NCBI GenBank assembly: GCA_030035585.1
Contig: CM057469.1
Span: forward strand, 57,243,501 to 57,307,500
Source: Dugong dugon
Taxonomy: Eukaryota; Chordata; Mammalia; Sirenia; Dugongidae
DNA length: 64,000 nucleotides
Direction: 5' to 3'
The translations under genes and the position numbers were made by a program. This document shows positions 23,851 to 35,000 of the stretch, one piece after another. The notes under the pieces are model-generated. The model was not told the origin of the DNA. It did no database searches and saw only the letters and a program-made list of their open reading frames with translations. How positions within the stretch are numbered: position 1 is the stretch's first letter; the number at the start of each line of letters is the position of its first letter.

Positions 23851-24224
23851 TAATGTTTACATCTTTAATCATGATCGGAGGCTATTCAATTGTTTTAAAA
23901 TACACACCTGCATGAGATTTTTCCCACTGCTTTTATGGCTTCATCAATACAAAATTATCATTGCTACAGGAAAGAGTCAGAGACATATATTATGTAAAAT
24001 ATCTGAAGAACCTAAAAAGCATACATACGATGGCCCTCACCTTTTCTATATATGACTTTTTATTCAACCTGTTTTCATATTGACACCCAAATAAACTTTC
24101 ATAAACCATGTAATTACCAAATAATTATAAATTAATGTTCTGGGTTATTCCACGTTTGGTTCTGCCTGTATGCAATCCCTCCGTAAAAGGGCTGATTCAG
24201 TACTACAGAAGGAAATTTCCTTCA

Positions 24225-24450
24225 TTTAGGCTTCCGCTTTAATTATCATCTCCTTAAAGGAACTTTCCCAGATTATCCTGTCAAACCTCACCTCCTTCCA
24301 TCCTTTTGCACTGCTTTATTTTTCTTTAGTGTTACTCCGACCTGAAAAATTACATTATACACTTTACGTCTGCCTCACTATGAAAGCAGGGGCTTTATCT
24401 GGTTCACCACTCTCTCTCTAGCATCTAGAACTCAGATATACATTGAAGAA
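24225..24450 (+). repeat. L2 3' region
   Basis: 'ttgcactgctttatttttct' and 'atgaaagcaggggctttatc' match L2. The stretch before it (23851-24224) is unassigned. Confidence 0.7.
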
Positions 24451-24679
24451 ATTATACTGAAGTAGTTTTCAAGAAGTTGGTATAATCAAGTCACAAACAC
24501 AAAATGTGTGTTAGAAAAGATGAATCTTTACCCTGTCATTGTATTTAGGCCAGTTAACCACGTTAAAGAAAAGAAGAAATTAAAGGACATGCCTGAACTG
24601 ACCTAAGGATTCACGTTACTTTAGAATAATGAAATCTTACCCTAAAAATCAGACCATCCAGTTTGTCCACTTTATTTCT

Positions 24680-25012
24680 ATGCTTTACTCCTTACTGGGG
24701 CTTGTAAATACACTAGAGCATATAATGGAATACAAATCAACCATTAAGAAAATATGTGATGCAAGTATATCTGCTGATATAAAAAGATGTTTGTGGGGGT
24801 AAAAAAGCAAATAATAATATGATCCCATTTGCATACAAAGAAAATAGCTAGGCATATATATGAGTGTGAACATATGCATTCTTTGGGAAGATATACATCA
24901 AAACACTAACAGTGATTACATCTGGGTCATGCGATTGTATTTCTTATATTTTTTTCTTCTCTGTATTTGCTCATTTCTTCTAAAACAATACTTATTACTT
25001 ATGTAAAAAGGA
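24680..25012 (+). repeat. old L1 3' end
   Basis: 'tataatggaatacaaatcaa', 'ataatatgatcccatttgca' and 'agtgattacatctgggtcat' fit an L1M-type 3' UTR. Confidence 0.65.
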
Positions 25013-26435
25013 AAATTTGTTTGAGGATTGTACTTACGTGAGACTTGAGTGGGACTGCACTCAGCATCCATTCCAACCTCCTTCTCCAAGTATGCCTTCC
25101 ATTACTGCAGAGACTGGAAAACAAAAAACTAATATCCCAGACTACCTTACAGCAAAGCTCGTGATTTAAGCTTTGCCTGTTACTTTAACTATTTTGGGGT
25201 GGCATGTTTGCCACAGAGAGGCTAAATTTTTCTGCATTCCAGTGTAGTCACTGGGTGTCAACAGGTATTATGGAAGTTTCCGTATTCCTGGAACATAGCT
25301 ACTGCAGCATTTTCAAACACTGATAATTCCAGTGGTAGATTGACCCTTGGACTATTGCAGACATAGCATGTTTTGCTGGGAGTCATTCCTGGAGACCCAA
25401 ACTTGAGCACACTCTTCCAAATCTTACAATGACTTTGTAAAGAACTAAGTAGTTTCAAAATTCCCAACATTAATCCCCAGCCCTCTTAAAATAGCTAGTT
25501 TCTCTCCTGCAAGTCATCACTGACATAAAAATGAGAAATTGTATCATCAAGTTACCAAATAATACACACTACATAAATCCATTTTGGATGCAGAGGGCAA
25601 AAACATGTGCATACAAACAGGAAAAAAATAAAACAGGATCACTAAATACACCACAATGTTAATGTGGTCATCCTGGTCATCCCTGGTGGTAGGACTACGG
25701 GTAATTTAAATTTTATTTTTACTTATTTGTTTTCTCTAATTTGTTTTTCTTGTTTAGGGGAAAATCTTAAGAGCCTTTTTTTTCCCCCCCAAAGGAAACA
25801 AAATCCTCCTACTGGAAAAAAAAAAATCATTTCTGAATATATTCAGAATGTTATAGGCAAATATGAGAATTAACTAACAGTATTAATTTGCACCTAATAC
25901 CCCAATACACAAAGAAGTATGTATCATGGTCTGAAACAGGGGAGTGGCATAAATCCCCACGGTTCTTAACACCAAAATAAACACAGTGTCTCTTCTAGTG
26001 GCACAGTCGAGCGGACTGCAGTCTGCTAGTAAAAGGGCAGCTGCCTTGGAAACTAAACATATGAGGTGAGACTAGCCAGTGCCCCAGCTGTTGGCAAGCT
26101 TTTTTTGTTTATAATGGCAGAAGCACATCCCTTAGAATTAACTAGCTATTTTAAAAGGCATAAAACAGAATGGAAATACCTTCATATAACCAATCATCGA
26201 ATAAGACTTCAGGAAAGAAAGGGCAAAAGTGAAATGAACTCTAACTTTCCATATAGCTAGTATTTCTGTGTCTCTGGATTCCTCTTTATTCCTCCATTTT
26301 CTATCCACTAGCTTTGAGTTGGAATCAACTCAACAGCAACTAACAAGCATCATGCCTTAGTTTCAAACTGGAACATGTAGGACCCAGACAAGGCCTACCC
26401 ATACTTCTTTATTCACTGGCAGACACAACCAAGAG
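25013..26435. other. mostly unassigned intergenic sequence
   Basis: No coding exon recognised. A short AfroSINE tail remnant lies at about 26313-26352 ('ttgagttggaatcaactcaa'); a diverged tRNA-like head at about 25995 may belong to it, but this is uncertain. Confidence 0.35.
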
Positions 26436-26454
26436 GTGTCACAATGCATTTTTT

Positions 26455-26883
26455 TTTTTTTTGAGTGTTTTATTTTTTTATTGTTGTAATTAAATGAAGT
26501 TTACATCTCAAGTTAGTCTCCCATACATAATTTTTCTTTTTCTTTTTTACATTGTTATGAGACCCCAACTGCTCACCCCATTCTGTGACAGCACACTCCT
26601 CCCCTTCGCTTGATTCCCCATGAACATTCAACCAGCTCCTAACTCACCTCTGCCTTCCCCTCTCACCTCTGGACAGAAGCCACCCCTTTGGTCTCTTGTA
26701 TCTACTTGTCTAAGAGGCACATTCTTCACAAGTTATCACTTTATGTCCCACAATCCAGTCCAATCCCTGTCTGAAGAGTTGGCCTCGGAAACTGTTTTAG
26801 TTCTGGGGTGATGGAGAGACCAAGGGCCATGCTTTCCGGGGCACCTCCAGTCTTAGACCATTGAGTTTGGTCTTCTTCCTATA
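26455..26883 (-). repeat. L1 3' UTR (second family) with 14-bp target duplication
   Basis: Poly(T) start, 'attaaatgaagtttacatct', 'gccacccctttggtctcttg' and 'cttccggggcacctcc'-like end. Duplication 'tcacaatgcatttt' at 26439-26452 and 26884-26897 (its left copy blends with the T run). This 3' UTR is unlike those at 16501 and 40225. Confidence 0.85.
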
Positions 26884-27019
26884 TCACAATGCATTTTCAA
26901 TCAAAGAAAAAGCAGATAAGCTCCTTAAGCTATGGAAATTCGTATCGAGATTTATTAGAATTAGATTGATAAGAAAAAATCCATGCCCTTATTAACACAG
27001 TCAGTTAATAAAGCTATTT

Positions 27020-27530
27020 CTAAAAAGTCAAGGTTTGATACTCTTTCCTCTTAATAATACTGTTCGGCAAAGGTTAAGTTTTTAATTTTGATGAGCTTTA
27101 GATCTTTTATAGTTATTCCTTCTATGACCTAAGAAACCTTTGGCTACCCTCAAGCCACAAAGATAATCTCCTTTATCTTCCTCTAAAAAGCTTTATACTT
27201 TAGCTACATTAAGGTATACGATCCATCCCAAATTCATTTTTGTGCATGGTATGAGGTAAGGGGTCATTTTTTTTCCCATATACATATTCAGTTATTCTCA
27301 CTCCATTTGTTCAAAACACTTTCTTCCTTGGATTGCTTTGTCACCATTGTTGAAAATCAAGTGACTGTACAAATGTAGAACTACTTTTGGGCCCTCCTAT
27401 TCCATCAGGGCTCTTTCTTCTAGCCCACTGATTTGTTGATCCTTATGCCAGTCAGTCCCACACTGTCTTGACTACTGGATACTACTTATTCATAAGGGTT
27501 ATGTATTCCTTGAATTGCTTTACAAAATTA
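27020..27530 (-). repeat. L1 ORF2 fragment, reverse strand
   Basis: 'cattgttgaaaatcaagtga' and 'ttgttgatccttatgccagt' match reverse L1 ORF2 past the RT domain. Confidence 0.7.
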
Positions 27531-28814
27531 AAGCCTCTATAAAAGAGGGCATATAAGTTGAAATAAATGAATGGGTTCAAGATGTACCTCATATAGTCCT
27601 TAGGAAACCATTTTAAAAAACTGTATCATAGCTTTGAAAATACTCCATAATTACTATCGTATCCAGAGCAAAACAAATTTTCTCCAAATAGCTGAAAAAC
27701 TATTCTTCATTACCTTCAGTTGAAATTATGTCAACAGGGAAAACATTTCATTAATTTTTCTACTCAATTTCCCAACAGGTTTTTTCACATTAGTTCTAAG
27801 TCCTTTAATAACACTACAATGTAGCAAGCTTAAAAACAACCCTTAAAAATTCATGTTTTGAAGCTGGAAGATGAGTACACATTCTCTCTACATATGTTGA
27901 AGTTCTGCCATAAAAAGTCATGTATTAACTTCAGAAATGTGCCTGGTAAAGAAAAAAAGCAGATAATTTCCTTTATGAAAACAAGTTCTATAAAAGTTTT
28001 CTTTAAAGTTTGACTTGGAAAAGAAGATTAGAAGCAATAATACAATATTGTTTTATAAAACAGAAAAAGCAACTCCCGAAAGCAGTAATAAACTCCATTG
28101 TGGGCAAACTGTACATAGCTCTTAGAAACTGTTGGGCTGTGCTACTTTTGTTCAAACTGAGATAAAACAATTCTCTCCTCCCTTTTTCAAAGATAGCCTG
28201 AACTGTCAAACCTCCAAATATTCTTTTTAATAAAGATACAGCTTAACAGCTTGTAAAATGTTGCCAAACTGAGAGTAACACTAAAAACCTTTAAGATTTA
28301 TAATTTGTTCTTAATTCGAAATTTTGCTTTGAAGCATAATGGTCACATCTTCCTGAAATAAGTCTGTAAAAAATAAATAAATAACCCCAAACACTTTAAG
28401 AAAGTTTGCTAAAATAAAAACAGGATGTTTATTACCTTTTCTATTGGCAGCATGAAAATCACTAGAAATTGTACTTTTGTCCTTTTCAAATGATCTGCAT
28501 TAAAATTGCACTTTTTCAAATAATTGATATAGAAGATAAAATTCAGTTTTAAAATCCTCATAACATTTAAATATCAAAGATAGAGGTTTTTTTTTTTTTC
28601 CATTAATGATGAGAAGAAACAAGAGATCCAGTTTAAGCGATATCTGACATTTACACATTTTCAGTCTTTAACTGGGCTGAAGGATCAAAAGATTAATCAA
28701 AACAATTACAGGTAAAGAATAATCACTTGTGCCTTTTTCTAGTTTCATTACAGTAGTTATACATCCAGAGAACCAGTAGGAATTCTCAGATACAATGTCA
28801 AATAACAGAATTTG
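27531..28814. other. unassigned sequence immediately downstream of UCHL5
   Basis: Relatively unbroken, AT-rich DNA with no recognised repeat over about 1.2 kb. No exon of a second gene was found. Confidence 0.35.
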
Positions 28815-29076
28815 GGCAAGCAACTCTTAACATCACTTTTATTTAATATGCGCTACATGCACATGATGCTGGCGGGAAAAAAGTGTATGAATCCATGCAT
28901 TACGGACAAGACGGACTGGTGCTACTGCCATACGCACACTGGGCCAATCAGGGTGTTGCTCAAAGTTTTCAATAGTTTCCATGAAAGTAAGTGCAGAAGC
29001 AGAAATGTATACACATCCCAAAGCATCCTCTTCATTTGGTTTCCTGAGCTTTCTTTGCATTCTGTTTTTCTTTCGC
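28815..29076 (-). CDS. UCHL5: UCHL5 terminal exon 11 with 3' UTR
   Basis: The coding part, 29076-29032, encodes residues 316-329, [14 protein letters not shown], then TGA. This lysine-rich KEKE-like tail takes part in RPN13 binding. The acceptor is TTTAATTTCTAG. A short 3' UTR follows, with AATAAA at 28843-28838; the low end given here is an estimate of the cleavage site about 20 bases further on. The UTR carries no recognisable repeat. A second reading frame stays open through all of it (see findings). Confidence 0.93.
28838..28843 (-). terminator. UCHL5 polyadenylation signal AATAAA
   Basis: A canonical AATAAA hexamer on the minus strand lies about 190 bases after the UCHL5 stop codon. T- and GT-containing sequence follows (about 28760-28815), as expected for a cleavage region. 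It is the first hexamer after the stop, so the predicted 3' UTR is short. Confidence 0.8.
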
Positions 29077-32000
29077 CTAGAAATTAAAGATAGTATGTTA
29101 CAAAATCTGAAGTCTGTTTTAGATACTATTATCAATGTAAAATGTGTCTAAGAGGGCATTTTCAAGCTCAAAGACTTGAAAGGTATTGTTTATAAGATAC
29201 CTAGAGCATTATATTTTGTAACCTGAGCACTGCAACAAACTACTCCTGGACAATTACATAGCTATGCTTTGCCCTTAGAAAGGATTAGGTCTGGTTTCCA
29301 GTTCTTTCTTAAGTTGAAATGTATTATTATAATTGTAATAATTTTTAAAAATATAATTACTCATTCCATAAAGTCATATTCATTCATGAGTATTAAAAAA
29401 AAATACATTTACATGATATTTGCCCATTTCTCATTCAAAAAAAAAAATAAGTAAAATACTATTTTAGTTTCTGCATATTTGAATTATGGTTAAATGAGTT
29501 TAATATAACAACGGTACTAAAGGATTATGCATCCTTTGGTCCCAATAACCTTACCCATAGAATTTTTTTTTTAATTTTATTGTGGTGAATATATACATAA
29601 CAAAACATAAGCTATCTCAACAATTTCTACATGTACATTTCAGTGACTCTGATTACATTTTTCAAGTTGTGCAATCATTCTCACTATCCTTTTCTAAATC
29701 ATTCCACCATTTACATAAACTCAATGCCCCCTAAGCAAAAACTCCCCCTTTCCTCCTCCCTCCCACCCCTGGTACTACTAACAATCTTTGGTATCTATAT
29801 ACTGCTTATTTCAAATAACATTTGTCCTTCTGTGAGTGACTTATTCAGCATGATGTTGTCAAGGTTTATCCATGTAGTGGCATGCATCAGGATTTCATTT
29901 CTCTTTATGGCTGAGTAGTATTCCATTGCGGGTATATACCACATTTTGTTTATCCATTCATCTGCTGATGGATATTTCAGTTTTTTCCACCTTTTGGCTA
30001 TTGTAAAAAGTGCTGCAATGAACATGATGTATGGTTTCTGTTTGCATTCCTGCCTTTACTTCTTCTGGATATATACCTAGGATTGGGATTGCTAGGTCAT
30101 ATGATAATTCTATGTTCAACTTTTTGTGGAACTGCCAAACTGTTTTCCACAGTGGCTGCACCATTTTACGTTCCCACCAGCAATGGATGAGGGTTCCAGT
30201 TTCTCCACAAGCTCTCCAACACCTGTTGTTTTCCATTTTTTTGATCACTGCCATTCTAACAGGGATGAGGTGGTATCCCACTGTAGTTCTGATTTGCTTC
30301 GAACGTCTAATGGGAGCCCTGGTGATGAAGTGGTTAAGAGCTCAGGCTGCTAACCAACGGTTGGCAGCCACCAGCCCCTCCTTGGAAACACTATGGGGCA
30401 GTTCTACTCTGTCCTATAGGGTTGCTATTAGTTAGAATGGACTCGACAGCACACAACATCTAATGACGTTGAGCATTTTTCATATACAGAAGTCTCTGAC
30501 TTACAAGGAGGTTCCATTCCTCCAACTCTGTCATCAGTCAGTTCTGACATTAAGTTGAATACCTCTTTTTTTAGTTTTCATTATTATTGCCTTTTATTAT
30601 CGTATCTTTATAAATCTGATGTTTGAACATCCGCAAATGAACATATGAGAATGATAACATCAGCACATTACAAGCTGCAGCATTGTATGTAGTACTTATT
30701 ACTAATGATAAGATGTACAAATAAAAAATTTAAAAAGATGGCTGTAAGTGCTCATTGTAACTCAAATACACTGTAATTCGAAGACTACCTGTACTTGTTG
30801 GCCATTTAAATATCTTCTTTAGTGAGATGTCTGTTCAAGCCTTTTGACCATTTTTGGATTGGGTTGTTCGTCTATGTTAAGTTGAAGAAGGTGTTTGTAT
30901 ATTTTGGATATTAGACCTTTATTGCACACACAGTTCCCAAAAATTTTCTTCCAAACTGTAGGCTGTCTTTTCACTTTTTTGATAAAGCCCCTTGATAAAA
31001 AAGTAATTTTTATGAGGTCCAATTTATCTATTTTGTCTTTTGCTACTTATGTTTTTGTTGTCATATTTGAGAATTCATCATTGAAAACTAGGCCCCGCAG
31101 CCATGCCCCAATATTTTCTTCTAAGAATGTTATGGTTTTAGTTTACACATTTAGGCCCTTGATCCATTTTTAATTAGTTTTTGTATATGTTGTGAGGCAC
31201 AGATCCTGATTCATTCTTCTGTGTGCAGAAATCCTATTTTCCCAGTACCATTTATTAAAGAGACTTCCTTCCCCTTTTAACTGACTTAGCACCAACTGTC
31301 AAAAATCAATTGACCATAGATGTGTGGATTTATTTCTGGACCTTCAATTCTACTTCATTGGCCTACTGTATTTTTATACAAATAACGCATGCCTAATACA
31401 TTTGTTTGCCAACAGTACCCTCCCCCCAGTGAGGTATTTTTGTAAGTGCACTACGCTGATTTTGGCATAGTTATTTGCATAAAAATACAGTATATGCCTG
31501 TTATTATACCAGTACCAGGATATTTTAGGAGCCCTGGTGGCACAGGATGTTTTAATTACTGTGGCTATCTTATTTATAGTTAATAAATGTTTTTACACAT
31601 TATTTCATTTGATCCTCATAAAAAATTATATAAGCTTTAATGAAGTAATTATTTTTTTATTCTTTTCCAGATGAAGAAGCAAAACCTCACAGATTTTATC
31701 AAGTTCAACCAAAGTCACACAGCTAGTAAACAGTAAAACTTCAATCAGAGGTCAAAAGATACATGTTCTACAGTAGTGCTTCTCAATGCACACAACAACA
31801 ATCAGGGAGTCCTGTTCAAGTGCAGACTGATTCAGTAAAATGCCTGCAATTCTGAATTTCTATCAAACTCCCAGGTGATGTCAATTCTGCTTGTCCTTGG
31901 ACCACACTTTGAGAAGCAAGATTTTAGAGTACTAGAATACAGTGTTCCTTCCATTATATCACTTGGTATTAGTACACAATGAAAAAAAAAATTTTCTTTC

Positions 32001-35000
32001 AATAAGATATAGGATAAATAGAAAACTTATAATCTTTTTTTATAATGTATTAGGTAATATAATATATAATAGTAAGACAAAATTGAGTATGTGCCTTGGA
32101 ATTAATATATTAAGAGCAAATATGTTTTATGTGTCATATAACAAAATAATAAAATTGCCTGCAAGCATAATTTGTAATTTGATATGTCTACAATTTCTCA
32201 CAGATTAATGCTAAATAAAGAACTTTTCTGCTTTTAATAAAAATACAACTTGGTTTTAGACATAATCCCAAGTATGCAGTTCTTTCCTTATTGATCTCAA
32301 GATATATGTAACAGAATGTTTAGTAAAATTAAACAAGAATGTAATTACTGGTTTATGATGTAAATTTGACAACACAATATAATTAAATGATCAAAGACAT
32401 ATAATGCAGAGAGTATCCATGTTATTGTTGCTAGATGCCATCCAGTCAGTTCCAACTCATAGCAACCCTATGTACAACAGAACAAAACACTGCCCAGTCC
32501 TGCACCATCTTCACAATCATTTTTATGCTTGAGCCCACTGTTGCAGCCACTGTATCAATCTATCTTTTGAGAGTCTTCCACTTTTTTGTCAACCCTCTAC
32601 CAAGCATGATATCCTTCTCCAGAGGCTGGTCCCTCCTGATAACACGTCCAAAGTACATGAGATGAAGTCTCGCCACCCTTACTTGTAAGGAGCATTCTGG
32701 CTGCACTGCTTCCAAAACAGATTTGTTTGTTCTTCTGGAAGTCCATGGTATATTCAATATTCTTCGCCAAGACCATAATTCAAATGCGTCAATTCTTCTT
32801 TGGTCTTCCTCATTCACTGTCTAGCTTTTGCATGCATATGACTGAAAATACCATGGCTTGGTTCAGGTGCACCTTAGCCCTTAAAGTTACATCTTTGCTT
32901 TTTAAGACTTAAAGAGATCTTTTGCAGCAGATTGGCCCAATGCAATGCGTCATTTGACTTTCTGACCACTGCTTCCATGGGTGTTGATTGTGGATCCCAG
33001 TAAAATGAAATCCTTGACATAGAACCTGTATATAGACTAAGAGGCAGTCATTCAAACAGAACAAGGGGATACTGCATGGATTAAAATCAGAAAAGTTATG
33101 CATTAGGGTTGCATCTTTTCACCGTACTTATTCAATCTGTATGCTGAGCAAATAATCTGAGAAGCTGGACTATATGAGCAAGAATGCAGCATCAGGATTG
33201 GAGGAAGACTCATTAACAACCTGTGATATGCAGATGACACAACCTTATTTGCTGAAAGTGAAAAGGACTTGAAGCACTTACTGATGAAGATCAAAGACTA
33301 CAGCCTTCGGTAAGGATTTAACCAAACCAAAAACCAAACCCACTGCTGTCGAGTTGATTCTGACTCATAGTGACCCTGTAGGACAGAGTAGAACTGCCCC
33401 ATTGGGTTTCCAAGGAGTGCCTAGTGTATTTGAACTGTCAACCTTTTGGTTAGCAGCCAAATTCTTAACCACTACACCACCAGGGTTTCCTACTATGGAT
33501 TACACCTCAACATAAAGAGAACAAAAATCCTCACAACTGGACCAATAAGCAACATCATGATAAATAAAGAAGACATGGAAGTTGTCAAGGATTTCATTTT
33601 ACTGGGAACCACAATCAACACCCATAGAAGCAGCAGTCATGAAATCAAACAGTATACTGCACTGGGCACATCTGCTGCAAAAGACTTCTTTAAAGTGGTA
33701 AAAAAGAAAAGATGTCACTTTGAGGATTAAGGGGCACCTGACCCAAGCCATGGTATCTGTAATCACCTCATACGCATGCAAAAGCTGGAAAATGAACAAG
33801 GAAGATCGAAGAAGAATTGATGCATTTGAATTATGGTGCTGGAGAAGAATGCTGAATATACCATGGACTCTCAGAAGAATGACCAAATCTGTCTTGGAAG
33901 AGGTACAGTCAGAATGTTCCTTAGAAGTGAGGATGGTGAGACTTTGTCTCACATACTTTAGACATTATCAAGGAGGGACACTCCCCAGAGAAGGACATCA
34001 TGCCTGATAAAATAGAGGGTCAGTGAAAAAAGAGGAAGACCCTCAATGAGATGGACTGACACAGTGGCTGCAACAATGGGTTCAAGCATAACAACAACTG
34101 TTAGGATGGCGCAGGGCAGGCAGTGTTTTGTTCTGTTGTACATAGGGTCGCTATGAGTTGGAATCGACTCCACAGCACCTAAAAACAACAAACTCCTTTC
34201 ACATTTTGTTTCCTTATCCTACTATCCCTTAAAAATTAAAAAGGATACTAATTTAATAATCCATTTCTGAATTTTTCTTAGAAGTATTAAATAACTATCA
34301 TTATTAAATTCATTTTACATATAACTATAAAACCCAATCTTAAATATTTATATATGTATTCTAGCAGTTTTTCAACCTGCTTTATATTTTATTATTTCCA
34401 TTTATCAGCAGAAAATTATATATATAATACAATGATACATTTTTTAAAAAATAACCTGAATAAAAATATACTTGTGCTGATATATTTGTACAGATTAAAT
34501 ATTTAATTCCAACCACAGATTTAAAATTTTGTGGATATGAAATATTAAGTGGCTAAAGGGCTCAAACATAACAACGATTGTGAGGATAACGCAGGACTGG
34601 GTGGTGTTTCATTCTGTTGTAATAGAGTCTCTATGAGTTGGAACCGATTCAGCGGCACCTAACAACAAAGCTATTCAGTCCCTGGGTGTTACAAATGGTT
34701 AAGTGCTGGACTACTACTAAAGACTGATGGTTCAAACCCACCCAGAGGCTCCTTGAAAATAAGGCCTGGTGATCTGCTTATAAGAAAGAGTCATAGCCTT
34801 GAAAACCCTATGAAGTAGTTCTACTCTGCTCACATGGGTTTGCCATGAGTCAACTCAATGGCAAAGAAAAGCAATTCAAAGCTATTTACATCCCTGTGTA
34901 GTGTAATCGGTTAACACACTGGGCTGCTAACCAAAAGGTTGGAGATTCAAGTCTATCCAGAGGCATCTTAGAAGAAAGGCCTGGCAATCTACTTCTGAAA

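Larger units (their letters stand above)
29565..31580 (-). repeat. L1 in UCHL5 intron 10, carrying three insertions
   Basis: Reverse L1 from its 3' end ('ttattgtggtgaatatatac') through the ORF2 C-terminus (minus strand [18 protein letters not shown], 30240-30190) to about 31580. It is interrupted by an AfroSINE (30311-30464), a TA-flanked DNA element (30487-30791) and a 125-bp inverted-repeat element (31366-31490). Confidence 0.85.

Noticed and set aside
30031-30435. 134-codon open frame on the plus strand
   Set aside because: It is the antisense of L1 ORF2 running into an AfroSINE; the real coding direction is minus.
33446-34007. Two overlapping open frames of about 95 codons
   Set aside because: They encode RTE ORF2 C-terminal fragments, part of a broken LINE, not a host gene.
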